A stretch of 64,000 nt of DNA from SpSt-539 sp964549445 (GTDB taxonomy: Bacteria; Planctomycetota; Phycisphaerae; UBA1845; UTPLA1). This document shows positions 42,396 to 51,769 of this stretch, piece by piece. Under the pieces are notes generated by a model. It was not told the DNA's origin. It ran no database searches and saw only the letters and a program-made list of their open reading frames with translations. The position numbers and the translations under genes were made by a program. How positions within the stretch are numbered: position 1 is the stretch's first letter; each line of letters starts with the position of its first letter. The stretch is taken from contig CAZJVS010000009.1 in assembly GCA_964549445.1 (NCBI GenBank), forward strand, positions 62,001-126,000, read 5' to 3'.

Positions 42396-43798
42396 GCCGC
42401 ACCCAGCGGAAACGTCTGCCCCATCGCCGGCATCTGCACGTCCCGGAATCCCGCCTGCTTCATGAGCGGCGCCAGCACCTCCATCTGGTCCGGCTCACCA
42501 TGCACCAGAAACGCCTGCCGGCACGACTTCGCCGCCGGCGTCACGATCTTCAGTATCTCATCCTGATGAGCATGCCCGCTGAATCCATCCAATTCGACAA
42601 CCTGTGCCCGCAGCTCAAACTTCTGATTGAATATCTTGATCACCGGCTGCTTCTCGACGATCCGCCGCCCAAGCGTATGAACCCCCTGAAACCCGACGAT
42701 CAGCACCGTGTTCTTCGGACTCGTCACGTTGTTCTTCAAGTGGTGCAAAATGCGCCCCGACTCGCACATCCCGCTCGCCGAAATGATCACGCACGGCGTC
42801 TTGATATTATTCAGTGCCTTGCTCTCGTCCGCCGTCTCGACGAGCGTGCAATTGGCCGCGTCGAGGATGCTGCCGACCTCGCGCGTGAACTTCACCACGT
42901 CGCAATCCATGCAGTCCGGATGCATCCGATAGATTTCCGTCGCGTTGATCGCCAGCGGGCTGTCGATGAAAACCGGCATCCGCGGTATCCGCCCCGCGTG
43001 CATCAGCCGAGCCAGCTCATACACCACCATTTGCGTCCGCCCGACCGAAAACGCCGGAATGATCACCTTGCCGCCGCGCTGCGCCGTGTCATTCACCGTC
43101 TTCGCCAGCGCCTCCAGCAAGTCAACCTCCGCCGGGCTCGGCCGCCCGCCGTAGGTGCTCTCGCAAATCAAGTAATCCGCTTCGCTCAGCAATGTCGGAT
43201 CGCGCAGCAGCGGCGACCCGAACCGCCCGAGATCACCCGAGAAAATCAATCGAATCGGCGCCTTCCCCGGCTCCGTGATGGTCAGCTCCATCCACGTCGA
43301 TCCCAGCATGTGCCCGGCGTCGAAGTACCGCCCGCGCAGACTCGGCAGCACCTGAAACGGCTTGCGATACGGAATCGAGTGAAACATGGTAATGCACTCG
43401 GTCGCGTCATCGTGCGTATAGAGCGGCTGCACCGGCCCCTCGCCGTTCCGCGCCCGCTTCTTGTTCAGGTACTCCGCATCTTCCTCTTGAATGTGAGCCG
43501 AATCCGCCAGCATGATCGCGCAGAGGTCGCGCGTCGCCGGCGTCGCATAAATCGGCCCCGTGAATCCCTGCTTCACCAGCAGCGGCAGCCGCCCGGTGTG
43601 ATCCATGTGCGCGTGCGAGAGGATCACCATGTCGATCGTCTTCGGATCGATCGGAAACGTGCGGTTCTTCGCCTCCGCCTCCGCCCGCTTGCCCTGAAAC
43701 AGCCCGCAGTCGAGCAGGATCGTCTTCCCGTCGACTTCGAGAATGTGCATCGACCCCGTGACTTCCCGCGCCGCGCCGTGAAACCGGATTTGAGCCAT
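42392..43798 (-). CDS. Metallo-beta-lactamase/beta-CASP RNA nuclease
   Basis: Protein of 468 aa with the MBL zinc motif HAHMDH (His62, His64, Asp66, His67), further metal ligands in DAGHMLGS and SGDLGR, and a beta-CASP insertion with SVGRTQMVVYEL and the late motif ASGMCESGRILHHL, ending in the His of DGFSGHAHQDE. This is the architecture of CPSF73/Ysh1-like nucleases that process or degrade RNA. Catalytic residues look complete. Middle gene of a three-gene minus-strand operon; a link to the glycosylation-type neighbours is not obvious. Confidence 0.92.
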   Translation of the reverse strand: MAQIRFHGAAREVTGSMHILEVDGKTILLDCGLFQGKRAEAEAKNRTFPIDPKTIDMVILSHAHMDHTGRLPLLVKQGFTGPIYATPATRDLCAIMLADSAHIQEEDAEYLNKKRARNGEGPVQPLYTHDDATECITMFHSIPYRKPFQVLPSLRGRYFDAGHMLGSTWMELTITEPGKAPIRLIFSGDLGRFGSPLLRDPTLLSEADYLICESTYGGRPSPAEVDLLEALAKTVNDTAQRGGKVIIPAFSVGRTQMVVYELARLMHAGRIPRMPVFIDSPLAINATEIYRMHPDCMDCDVVKFTREVGSILDAANCTLVETADESKALNNIKTPCVIISASGMCESGRILHHLKNNVTSPKNTVLIVGFQGVHTLGRRIVEKQPVIKIFNQKFELRAQVVELDGFSGHAHQDEILKIVTPAAKSCRQAFLVHGEPDQMEVLAPLMKQAGFRDVQMPAMGQTFPLGAA

Positions 43799-46387
43799 TC
43801 ACTTCCCTTTCCGTACGCCGCCCGCCGTCTCCACCAACCACTCGAAGTTCGCCGGCCGCCGCGCCGCCGGCAATTCCGAAAACGCCTTCACCAGCTCCCG
43901 CGCGAGCTCCGCCTGTTCAACCTGCACCGCCGCCGCATTCCAGCGATCTTCAGGCAGACTCGACAGGATTCGCAAGTGCAGATTCTTCGTCGCCCCGGCC
44001 GCCATGCCGAGTTTCGCCGAAAGTCGCCAGATCGGTCGCATCCACGCCGGCTGCTCCGTCGGAAGCACGACATCGCCGATGAAATCCCCATTCTGCGGCG
44101 GATCGCGCAGCTCCTCATGCCCGATCCCAAGTATGGCCAGCCGCTCGGCCTCGCGCGCCAGTCGAAACGCCTCCGCGTATTGCGCCGGGTCAGATAGAAA
44201 CAGATACCCCGCCGACCGCGCCCACGCATCTGCCTCCGCCCGGGACGTCCGGCGGTGGGAGTCATTTCCATCCGCCAACTTCTGATACCCGCGCGTCGCA
44301 AGCGCCTGAACCCGGTACGCCCCGGCCGCGTCGCCGGCCGCAATCCGTCGCGCGGCCTCCACCCGCAACGTCTCTGGCGCGAGCGGGTCGTCCCAGTCCT
44401 CCGGCCGCTGTGCCTCGACGTCATGCTCCGCCCGTTGGACCTGCCGCTCCCACTCGCTCAGCGTCGGCGCCGCCGCCAGCCAGCCCGCGATATCGCCTTG
44501 CAGCGCATCATCGACGCCCGTCGACCGCAGCGCGTACCGCACCCGGTCGATTCGACGCAGCGGCTCGGTCTCAAACTGCTCCGCGAGCAGCAGATTCGTC
44601 CCCGCATCGTATGGCTCGTACGAATCCACAAACGACTGCGCTGCCCGCCACGCGTCGTCCGTCTTGCCCGCCGCCAGCAACGCCGACGCCAGCCGTCCAC
44701 CGACGCCGGGATAGCCGGAGCTTTCTGCCGCAAGCTCCCGCCACGTCGCGACCGCCGCTTCGCGGCTCGCCGCCTCACCCGGCGTCGCCGCCAGCGCCTC
44801 CCCCAGCTCGAATCGGGTCCGCAGCCACTGCTCCGCGCCCAATCGCCCCGTCGCGATCCGCAGCAGTCCCGCCGCCTCGCTCGCCCGCCCTCGCGCCATC
44901 TCATCGCGAGCCCGCGCCTGCGCGTGCCCCGCGATCACATCATTGACGACGACCAGCACCAGCGCCGCCGCCACACCGCCGGCCGCCAGCCGCAACACCT
45001 GCGGCCGCGGTGCCCACGCAGGCAACATCGCCGCCGCCGTCTCTTCGCGCGACGCCGCCAGCGTCAGCCCCATCAGCGTCCAATACCACGCCGGCATCGT
45101 CCCGTACCGCAGATTGATGCTCGCCGACTCGCAGACGAAAATTGCAACCAGGCCCGCCGAAGCCGCTGCCAGCATCGCTCTCCGGGGTCCCGGCGTCATC
45201 GTTCGAAATGCCCGGGCCGCCGCGAACAGCGTCCCGATCGGCAACGCCAGGTAGAGAATCCCGCCCGGCACTCCCAATTCATAAATCGCCTGCAACCATT
45301 CGCTGTGCGCCGATCGCTCGACCGTCCCATGCAGCACGCGCGGCATCTCGCTCCGCGTCCGCGCCAGCTCCGTCGCCGCCCGCGCCACAAACAGGTCCGG
45401 CCCCACGCCCAGCATCCACGAATCCGGCAACGCCGACCCGATCATCTTCCAGTAGTGCCCACGCACGCTCAGCGACCCGCCAACATCGCGCCGCGCCCCC
45501 GTCGATCGCTGAAACAGATACCCGCCCCCGGCGAACGCCACGATTGCGACGCCGATGAGCCAGCCGCGCTGGCGACTCATTCCCAGTATCAGAAGTGCGA
45601 CGGCCCACACCGCTCCCGCCGCCATTCCGGCCCACGCCGCCATCCGCCCGGCAATGACCACCATCGCCACGGCCGTGCCGCCAACAATCGCCGCCCAGGC
45701 AAGCGAACCAATCGCCGGCTTCATGTTCGGGCGCGCGTCACCAACCCGCGTCGCCGCAAATCCAATCGCCCCGGCCGTCCACGCCGCCCCCAGCGCCGCG
45801 CTGATCGTGATCGGACCGATCGGCCACAGGAGATATCGGATCCCGATCGCTTGTCGATGCCAAAGCGTCAGCGCCGTGCCGATCAGGGCGATCACAGAGG
45901 CCGCCACGATCCCCCGCGCAAGCTGCACCTCCGCAACAAACAGACGCGATACGATCACCGCCCAGCCGAACCCGCTCACGAACCAGAGCACCCAGCCGCG
46001 CGACAGCTCCCAGGTCCCGTTCACGAGAGACGACAGGATTGCCGCCAGCAGGACGCCAATCCCCGCCAACTCAAACCATCGGCACCCGCGCCCGATATGC
46101 ATGGGCCGCGCGGCAAGCACAACGAGCACGGCCGCCAACCCGATCGTGACCGCGTAATAGCGCAGGTCCGACCCCGCCGTCATCGCAATCGGCGCCGTCA
46201 GCACCGAACGGACGCCGGACAGCACCCCGCGCGACTCAAGCAGCGCCGATCCGGCCGAAGCCGCCGCACAACTCAGAAGCGTCGCGGTCCCTAACACGAC
46301 CCAAAGAATCACCGCCGCGAACCGGCGACTCCAGTCGCGTCGCACCTCGCTGAGATTCTCCGCCGTTCCACCCGCAACCGCGACCAT
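43799..46387 (-). CDS. O-antigen ligase/Wzy-like membrane protein with long TPR-type tail
   Basis: Protein of 862 aa. The first half (about 20-490) has some twelve membrane segments and the large extracytoplasmic loop of the Wzy/WaaL type: SVRGHYWKMIGSALPDSWMLG and HSEWLQAIYELGVPGG, where WaaL-type proteins carry functional His residues. The second half is soluble and helical, with TPR-like pairs (DEMARGRASEAAGLLRIATG; LASALLAAGKTDDAWRAAQS). Expected role: polymerising or ligating glycan chains. The ATG at 46387 has no Shine-Dalgarno site, but TATAGT ends 8 nt upstream. Its stop is immediately followed by the nuclease start. Confidence 0.83.
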   Translation of the reverse strand: MVAVAGGTAENLSEVRRDWSRRFAAVILWVVLGTATLLSCAAASAGSALLESRGVLSGVRSVLTAPIAMTAGSDLRYYAVTIGLAAVLVVLAARPMHIGRGCRWFELAGIGVLLAAILSSLVNGTWELSRGWVLWFVSGFGWAVIVSRLFVAEVQLARGIVAASVIALIGTALTLWHRQAIGIRYLLWPIGPITISAALGAAWTAGAIGFAATRVGDARPNMKPAIGSLAWAAIVGGTAVAMVVIAGRMAAWAGMAAGAVWAVALLILGMSRQRGWLIGVAIVAFAGGGYLFQRSTGARRDVGGSLSVRGHYWKMIGSALPDSWMLGVGPDLFVARAATELARTRSEMPRVLHGTVERSAHSEWLQAIYELGVPGGILYLALPIGTLFAAARAFRTMTPGPRRAMLAAASAGLVAIFVCESASINLRYGTMPAWYWTLMGLTLAASREETAAAMLPAWAPRPQVLRLAAGGVAAALVLVVVNDVIAGHAQARARDEMARGRASEAAGLLRIATGRLGAEQWLRTRFELGEALAATPGEAASREAAVATWRELAAESSGYPGVGGRLASALLAAGKTDDAWRAAQSFVDSYEPYDAGTNLLLAEQFETEPLRRIDRVRYALRSTGVDDALQGDIAGWLAAAPTLSEWERQVQRAEHDVEAQRPEDWDDPLAPETLRVEAARRIAAGDAAGAYRVQALATRGYQKLADGNDSHRRTSRAEADAWARSAGYLFLSDPAQYAEAFRLAREAERLAILGIGHEELRDPPQNGDFIGDVVLPTEQPAWMRPIWRLSAKLGMAAGATKNLHLRILSSLPEDRWNAAAVQVEQAELARELVKAFSELPAARRPANFEWLVETAGGVRKGK

Positions 46388-46395
46388 GGCGGACC

Positions 46396-46426
46396 ACTAT
46401 ATCACCGCCCGCTTGCCCCCCAACAA
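46396..46426 (-). promoter_or_regulatory. Promoter of the O-antigen-ligase operon (leaderless geometry)
   Basis: On the minus strand TTGTTG (46426-46421), 19 nt, TATAGT (46401-46396), then 8 nt to the ATG at 46387. Confidence 0.5.
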
Positions 46427-46430
46427 CAGA

Positions 46431-46462
46431 ACCGGGCCAAACGCGTTTCGCGCCGGCCCGGT
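46431..46462 (-). terminator. Terminator after pseudopilin 1
   Basis: Arms ACCGGGCC (46431-46438) and GGCCCGGT (46455-46462), followed on the minus strand by TCTGTTGTTG. Its sequence is clearly a copy of the hairpin at 47774-47803. Confidence 0.65.
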
Positions 46463-46493
46463 GGATTCGTGCAGTGAAATGTCTTGCAATCGT

Positions 46494-47501
46494 CTAGGGG
46501 CACTCCGGACACGGCGACACGATGTGCTCCGTCACCCAGTCCGACAGCGTATCTTCGTTGTAGTCTGCATACGGGAAGTTGTCGTATCGCCAGTTTGTCG
46601 TGGCCCCGCGAAGCATCGCGCTCCGAAACGGATTGACGCCCGGACTGACCTCCGTCACCACGTCCAGCATGTCGCCTCGCGAAGTGCACTTCACTTTGCG
46701 GGCCGATCCATCGCAAAACGACGCATTGAACTCGCCCACACGCCCATGCCAACCCGCCACTTCCACCGCGACGGAGCTGTCGCCGAGCGTTCCCGCATCG
46801 ATGACCTCCTGCGTCGAGAGAAATGCCTGCGCAAACCGGCTCTCGTAAAACAGCAACAGTTCGGACGCCGCTTGGATCTTGCTCTGCGGCAACATGAACG
46901 ATCCAAACCGCTTCGCCGTACGGCCGCCCGGCTCGACCGGACCTTCAAACCACAGAAAGTCTCCCTGGAAGCTGTTCCCCATGGCCCGGTACATCGACGC
47001 ACCCAGGACCTCTTCCGCCTCGTCGACGCTGCACGGAATCTGGTCCGCGAAAGCAGGGACATAGTTGGGAGCAATCTGCGCGACCCCCTGGTCCGACGGG
47101 CACGCATACTCTGGAAACCGCGTGCTCGGTCCGATGTCCGCCCCGGCCGACGCGATGTTGAATGGACGCGTCTCCGCGCTGAGCGGCGCGCCGGTCGCCC
47201 AATCGCTTCGCGTCTCGCCGCACGCGCCGTCATTCCCGCCATAATCCCATGCGCCCAGTCCCAGCCATCCAACCTCACCCGACTTCGACTGCGCGTGCAG
47301 AATGCCGGTCACGTCCGAAACGGCGTTGTTCTGCCCATGCCCGTTGACCGTCTTCAGACTCGTCAGGCATTTCATCCGCACCCCCTCCTGCCGCGCCGCC
47401 GTCAACGAGGGAAACAGGATCGCGACCAGCAGCGCGATGATCGAGATCACCACCAGCAGTTCGATGAGCGTGAAACCACGCAAGCCTCGACGGTCAGTCA
47501 T
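46494..47501 (-). CDS. Pseudopilin-like protein 1 (prepilin-type leader)
   Basis: Protein of 335 aa. AGGAGAGCATTCC precedes the ATG at 47501. The N-terminus RRGLRGFTLIELLVVISIIA is a type IV prepilin leader: cleavage after Gly9, N-methylated Phe, Glu at +5. The body is a large globular domain with paired cysteines and the closing motif WHGRVGEFNASFCDGSARKV, like the H-x-DG element of planctomycete pseudopilins. Paralogous along its whole length to the proteins at 48214-49230 and 49517-50467. Expected to be assembled by a type II/IV pilus-like machine encoded elsewhere. Confidence 0.87.
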   Translation of the reverse strand: MTDRRGLRGFTLIELLVVISIIALLVAILFPSLTAARQEGVRMKCLTSLKTVNGHGQNNAVSDVTGILHAQSKSGEVGWLGLGAWDYGGNDGACGETRSDWATGAPLSAETRPFNIASAGADIGPSTRFPEYACPSDQGVAQIAPNYVPAFADQIPCSVDEAEEVLGASMYRAMGNSFQGDFLWFEGPVEPGGRTAKRFGSFMLPQSKIQAASELLLFYESRFAQAFLSTQEVIDAGTLGDSSVAVEVAGWHGRVGEFNASFCDGSARKVKCTSRGDMLDVVTEVSPGVNPFRSAMLRGATTNWRYDNFPYADYNEDTLSDWVTEHIVSPCPECP

Positions 47502-47835
47502 GGAATGCTCTCCTTTCTGGGTGGACTCTGCGGTATCCGGCCGGATGCCGCCTGGGATGGTGCTGCGACTTCAGTCGCAACCTCTATTCAAGCCGCGTGT
47601 GTCGCGGCGGATGTTCGCGTGCGCCGCCTGCCCCCGTCTCGTCAAATCATAATTCGGTCGTTTGTCACTTCAACGCATAACTCCGCGAATTTGTCGAGCC
47701 GAGTCTCTCCGTTTGGGAGGTCGGGACGGCCCACGCAACGGCCAGCCCAAACGCGGATCCGACTGAAAACAAACCGGGCCGGACGCACGTCGCGCCGGCC
47801 CGGACATTGGATTCACCAAATGTGTTCCTGACCGA
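47502..47835. other. Gap between pseudopilin 1 and the small membrane protein
   Basis: No gene. It contains a 16-bp palindrome TGCGACTTCAGTCGCA (47564-47579) of REP type and the terminator at 47774-47803. Confidence 0.6.
47774..47803 (-). terminator. Terminator after the small membrane protein
   Basis: Arms CCGGGCCGG (47774-47782) and CCGGCCCGG (47795-47803). On the minus strand it is followed by TTTGTTTTC, a good T-tract. The region matches the hairpin at 46431-46462 nearly base for base. Confidence 0.8.
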
Positions 47836-48177
47836 TTAGAAGACGGCCCCGGTCTTAGCCTTCTTCGGCTTCTTCGCCGCGGCCGGAGTTTCCTCCGCGG
47901 GCTGATCGGCCGGCTCGCCGCCGTCTTCCTTGCTTCCGTCGGCTGTTGCTTCCTCCGACGGTGTCGCGACAGACCCATCGCCTTCGGCGGCGGGCGCTGG
48001 CGCGTGCTCGGCGACCTTCGCCTTCACCTGCTCCTGCATCTGCTGATCCAGGTCCTTCGGCTGGCTCATGTAAAACCATCCGCCGGCCACCGCCAGGATG
48101 ACCACCGAGACGATCAGGAGCATCTTGTTTCGATTTCCCGAGTCGCCGTTTCCGGTTCGGCTGCTCCCTTTAGCCAT
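47836..48177 (-). CDS. Small single-pass membrane protein
   Basis: Protein of 113 aa. GCAGGAGTAATACAAC precedes the ATG at 48177. A polar, basic N-terminus, one membrane segment (MLLIVSVVILAVAGGWFYM, residues 19-37), then an Ala/Pro/Glu-rich low-complexity tail ending KKPKKAKTGAVF. No family recognised. It starts 36 nt after pseudopilin 2 and ends at a terminator, so it probably shares the transcript of that pseudopilin and may be an accessory part of the same apparatus. Confidence 0.72.
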   Translation of the reverse strand: MAKGSSRTGNGDSGNRNKMLLIVSVVILAVAGGWFYMSQPKDLDQQMQEQVKAKVAEHAPAPAAEGDGSVATPSEEATADGSKEDGGEPADQPAEETPAAAKKPKKAKTGAVF

Positions 48178-48213
48178 GTTGTATTACTCCTGCGGTCCTT
48201 GCGTCGCTCTGTC

Positions 48214-49230
48214 TTACGGGCAACCGGGGCACGGTGAAGCGCTGTGCTCAGTTACCCAGTCTGAAAGCGTCGCCTCGTTGTAGTCCGAATACGGGAAATT
48301 GTCGTACCGCCAGCCGGTTCCGTTTCCGCGAAGCATGCCGTTTCGGTACGGATTCTCGTTCGGATCGACCTGCGTCACGATGTCCATCATGTCGCCCTTC
48401 GACATGCACTTGACCTTCCGGCCCGAACCATCGCAGAAGGTCGCGTTAAACTCGCCGATCCGGCCATGCCAGCCGGCCACGTCGACCGCCACCGAATTGT
48501 CCCCGAGAGTCCCGGCGTCGATGCACTCCTGCGTCGACAGGAACGCTTGCCCGAGTCGGCTCTCGTAGAACAGCAGCATCTCCGAACCCGACTTGATCTT
48601 GCTCTGCGGATTCATGAATGACCCGATCCGCTTGGATACGGCCACGCCATTCTCGCTACCGCCATACCACAGGAAATCGCCCTGGTAGCTGGTACCCATC
48701 GCGCGATACATCGAGCCGTTCAACGCCTCGTCCGCCTCGTCAACGCTGCAGAGATCCTGGCTCGAGAACTGCGGCACGTAGTTCGGCGTAATCTGGGCCA
48801 CGCCCTGGTCCGCCGGGCATCCATACTCGGGGAACCTCGAGCCCGGCCCAAGATCGCCGCCGCCCGAAGCAATGTTGAATGGCCGCGTCGCCACGCTCAA
48901 TGGCTTGACGTTTGGCGCCGGCCCGACCCAATCGCTGCGGACCTCTCCGCAGGCCCCGTCGTTCCCGCCGAAATCCCAGGCGCCCAGTCCGCGCCATGCT
49001 TCCTCGCCCGATTTCGACATCATGTGCAGCACGCCCGTGTTGTCGGACACCGCGTTGTTCTGCGCACTGCCGTTGATCGACTTCAGGTTGGCCAGGCACT
49101 TCAGCCGGATGCCTTCCTGCCGCGCCGCCGTCAGCGACGGCAACAGAATCGAGATCAGCAGCGCGATGATCGAAATCACCACCAGCAGCTCAATCAGCGT
49201 GAAGCCACGCAGGGTCCGACGATTAACCAT
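48214..49230 (-). CDS. Pseudopilin-like protein 2
   Basis: Protein of 338 aa, the closest paralogue of pseudopilin 1. I chose the ATG at 49230 (GGAG 9 nt upstream) because it puts the leader MVNRRTLRG directly before FTLIELLVVISIIALLISIL; frames further upstream are not coding-like. Shares with copy 1 the segments WRGLGAWDFGGNDGACGE, RFPEYGCPADQGVAQITP, FLSTQECIDAGTLGDNSVAV and YSDYNEATLSDWVTEH. The C-terminal CPGCP matches CPECP of copy 1. Confidence 0.87.
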   Translation of the reverse strand: MVNRRTLRGFTLIELLVVISIIALLISILLPSLTAARQEGIRLKCLANLKSINGSAQNNAVSDNTGVLHMMSKSGEEAWRGLGAWDFGGNDGACGEVRSDWVGPAPNVKPLSVATRPFNIASGGGDLGPGSRFPEYGCPADQGVAQITPNYVPQFSSQDLCSVDEADEALNGSMYRAMGTSYQGDFLWYGGSENGVAVSKRIGSFMNPQSKIKSGSEMLLFYESRLGQAFLSTQECIDAGTLGDNSVAVDVAGWHGRIGEFNATFCDGSGRKVKCMSKGDMMDIVTQVDPNENPYRNGMLRGNGTGWRYDNFPYSDYNEATLSDWVTEHSASPCPGCP

Positions 49231-49516
49231 GAGACGCACTCCTTTTTCTGTGAACTCCGCGACACCCGAATGGTGTCGGCCGGGATTGAGCCGCAATACT
49301 CCGCCAATACCTGTGTTCTCTGCGTGCGCTCGAGCGGCTACCGTCTGCACGCGCCACAGGCCCCCTCATGTCTTAACCATAATATCATAATCCAGCGCGT
49401 AGGTGCCTACCATTTATTTTCGAACTTTTTTCGGTCGCAGCGGCCCGGACCGCTCGGCGAAATCCCGCCTGGCCTGGCTTCAATCCAGCCTTTCCAAGTC
49501 TTATTCCCGCATGTTC

Positions 49517-50467
49517 TTACGGATTTCCGATGCCGTGTTCCACGACCGGCTTCCCGGGACACGAGTCATACCGCCAGCCGTTCCCGCGCGCCATTGCCGA
49601 GCGATAGGGGTACTGCGACGGATCGAAGTTGACCAGCAGATCCACTTGGTAACCCCGGCTCAGGTGCTTCACCTTCTGCGCATGCCCGTCGAGCATGCTC
49701 GTGTTGAACTCGCCCAGCTTACCATGCCACCCGGGCACATCGACCGCGACGCCGCCGTTTCCCGCGTCCCTGAGTTCGTTCGTGCTCAGGAACGCCTGCG
49801 CAAATCGTCCTTCGTAAAAAAGCAGCGTTTCTGAAGCGTTAATCACCGTGCTGAGCGGCCGCATGAACGAACCGATCCGCAGCGACGTCTGTCCGCCCAG
49901 TTCGTTCGGCCCCCGGAACCACAGGAAGTCACCCTGGTAGCTGGTGCCCCAGCCCTTCCAGACCGGTCCGTCGATCGCCGCGTCAAGATCGTCAACAGTA
50001 CACGGCGCGGTGAAGAGGTATCCCGGCTTGTAATTCGGAACCCGTGCATACCCCTGATCACCCGGGCACTGAAACTCCTTGAACTCCATGTTGGGGTCGA
50101 AGTTCACCCCCGCCACCGCCGCGTTGAATGGCCGATAGCGCGAGCCCAGACTCGCATCCATCGGGTCAAAATCCGATCGCATCTCGCCGCATTGCCCGTC
50201 CGCCCCCCCGAAGTCCCACGCGCCAAGCCCGCGCCAATACGTTTCACCGCTCTTGGCCATCGGGTGCGCGACGCCCCGCGGCTCGGAAATCGCGTGGTTC
50301 TGTCCGAACTGGTTGACCGTGCGCAGGTTTGCCAGGCATTTCAGCCGGATGCCCTCCTGCCGCGCCGCCGTCAACGACGGCAGCAGGATCGAGATCAGCA
50401 ACGCGATGATCGAAATCACCACCAGCAGCTCGATCAGCGTAAATCCGCGTTCGCGAGGAGACTTCAC
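49517..50467 (-). CDS. Pseudopilin-like protein 3
   Basis: Protein of 316 aa. The GTG at 50467 is preceded by GGAGGATCACGGA and gives a short basic leader (KSPRERG) before FTLIELLVVISIIALLISIL; an ATG at 50509 would give an oversized leader. Same fold as copies 1 and 2 (YWRGLGAWDFGGADGQCGE; GWHGKLGEFNTSMLDGHAQK) but more diverged and with a different C-terminus. Copies 2 and 3 share the N-terminal 40 residues almost exactly, which suggests recent duplication or gene conversion there. Confidence 0.86.
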   Translation of the reverse strand: MKSPRERGFTLIELLVVISIIALLISILLPSLTAARQEGIRLKCLANLRTVNQFGQNHAISEPRGVAHPMAKSGETYWRGLGAWDFGGADGQCGEMRSDFDPMDASLGSRYRPFNAAVAGVNFDPNMEFKEFQCPGDQGYARVPNYKPGYLFTAPCTVDDLDAAIDGPVWKGWGTSYQGDFLWFRGPNELGGQTSLRIGSFMRPLSTVINASETLLFYEGRFAQAFLSTNELRDAGNGGVAVDVPGWHGKLGEFNTSMLDGHAQKVKHLSRGYQVDLLVNFDPSQYPYRSAMARGNGWRYDSCPGKPVVEHGIGNP

Positions 50468-50542
50468 TCCGTGATCCTCCGACGCCCTGAGGCGGCCTGT
50501 CGTGCGCATCCCAATGATATGCGACCGCGCCCGCCAAACAAA

Positions 50543-50571
50543 ACGTCCGCGACGATTCCCGCCGCGGACGT
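50543..50571 (-). terminator. Terminator after the FecR-domain gene
   Basis: Arms ACGTCCGCG (50543-50551) and CGCGGACGT (50563-50571), followed on the minus strand by TTTGTTTGG. It separates the FecR gene from pseudopilin 3. Confidence 0.8.
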
Positions 50572-50609
50572 CCTTTGATCTCTTATCCTGCCGGCCCCGA
50601 GCCGACCGC

Positions 50610-51593
50610 CTAGCGTCGCTTCCCGCTCGGCGCCGTTCCGAAGTTCAGCGGAACCCGGCCAAATCCCACCCCGAAGTTGCCATCGGGACGGTTCGTGACG
50701 TTGTTGTTCTGGTTCAGGCGATTCGCGATCGCCTGGCCGAGCAACAGCCCCGATGTATTCGTCTGGGCGGTCTGCTGAAGCCCGAACAGATTGCTGGCAT
50801 TCAGTCCGAGCGACTTCAAATTGCCGGTCTGGTTAAACGGGTAGATCGAATTCTGGTTCCCACCGTTCGTGACCAGGATGTTGAACCCCGTCGTGTTGGT
50901 GTTCAGGAAGCTCGCGTCGCCGCCCTTGACGCCGAACACGTCCGGCACGCTCACCGGCACGTTAAACCGCGCCGATTGAATCCAGTAGCTCATCCGCTGA
51001 TTGACCGACTGGCCCGGGAAGATCAACCGTCGCTGATTGCTGTTGTTCTGGATCGCCTCCACGAGGCCGCGATCCGCCAGCGACATCTGCCAGCGACCCG
51101 TGCCGCGCTCAACCCACATCCGGAAGCCCCACGTGCCGCGTTTCGACAGCGTCGCGTTCGGAGACCGAATCTCCAGGTCGCTGCGGACCGTTCCCTCGGC
51201 CACGCCCGCCCGGATCGCGCCATACGCAAGACCCAGTCGAGTCGTCGGTGTCGCCTCTTTCTTGAACAGCTCGTCGATGCTCGCCAGCGTCCCCGGCTCC
51301 AGCATGATGATCGTCGGCGGCTCCGCCGGCTCCATCACAAGCTGAATCATCGACCGCAGCGGCACATGGAACTGAAGCCCGCCGCCCACCAGGTCGCCGA
51401 CCTTCGCCTGCGTCCAGCCCGCGTTATCCGTCGTCTTCGTTCCGACTTTTGCGTATCGCGCGCCGCCTTCCACCTTGATTACGCGAAAGCGTACGCCCGC
51501 CGGCTCCGGGGTCGCACCCGTGCACAACGCCAGGAATCCCAGCGTCGCAATGATCGGAATGCCGACTCGTCGAACTCGTGCAAGGCTCATCAT
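50610..51593 (-). CDS. Exported FecR-domain protein
   Basis: Protein of 327 aa. Start at the first of two adjacent ATGs (51593), with AAAGG about 8 nt upstream. N-terminal signal peptide or anchor (IPIIATLGFLALCTG, residues 11-25). Residues about 30-190 match a FecR-like beta domain: DLVGGGLQFHVPLRSMIQLV, then LGLAYGAIRAGVAEGTVRSD and LEIRSPNATLSKRGT. In iron uptake FecR is an anti-sigma factor; stand-alone exported FecR domains like this one in planctomycetes have no known role. The C-terminal third is Asn/Gln-rich (NQNSIYPFNQTGNLKSLGLN). Sits between the lipoprotein and the pseudopilins. Confidence 0.82.
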   Translation of the reverse strand: MMSLARVRRVGIPIIATLGFLALCTGATPEPAGVRFRVIKVEGGARYAKVGTKTTDNAGWTQAKVGDLVGGGLQFHVPLRSMIQLVMEPAEPPTIIMLEPGTLASIDELFKKEATPTTRLGLAYGAIRAGVAEGTVRSDLEIRSPNATLSKRGTWGFRMWVERGTGRWQMSLADRGLVEAIQNNSNQRRLIFPGQSVNQRMSYWIQSARFNVPVSVPDVFGVKGGDASFLNTNTTGFNILVTNGGNQNSIYPFNQTGNLKSLGLNASNLFGLQQTAQTNTSGLLLGQAIANRLNQNNNVTNRPDGNFGVGFGRVPLNFGTAPSGKRR

Positions 51594-51769
51594 GGTTATT
51601 GCCTTTCTCTCAAACCGCAGGGTGCCGTCGCGACAGAGCCGCGAAAACACCACTTACCCCCAAGTGTAGCATGGCTTGTGCCAACCTCTCGACCGATATC
51701 TACGTCGCAAACCGCCCTGCAGGGTCCGGGCCGGCCTGTGAACAGCCCGATTGGGCAAATCTACCCATT

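Noticed and set aside
42164..44197. 677-codon plus-strand open frame
   Set aside because: Antisense to the GT87 and beta-CASP genes, which have clear motifs.
44255..46294. 679-codon plus-strand open frame
   Set aside because: Arg-rich shadow of the O-antigen-ligase gene on the other strand; GC-rich DNA yields many such frames.
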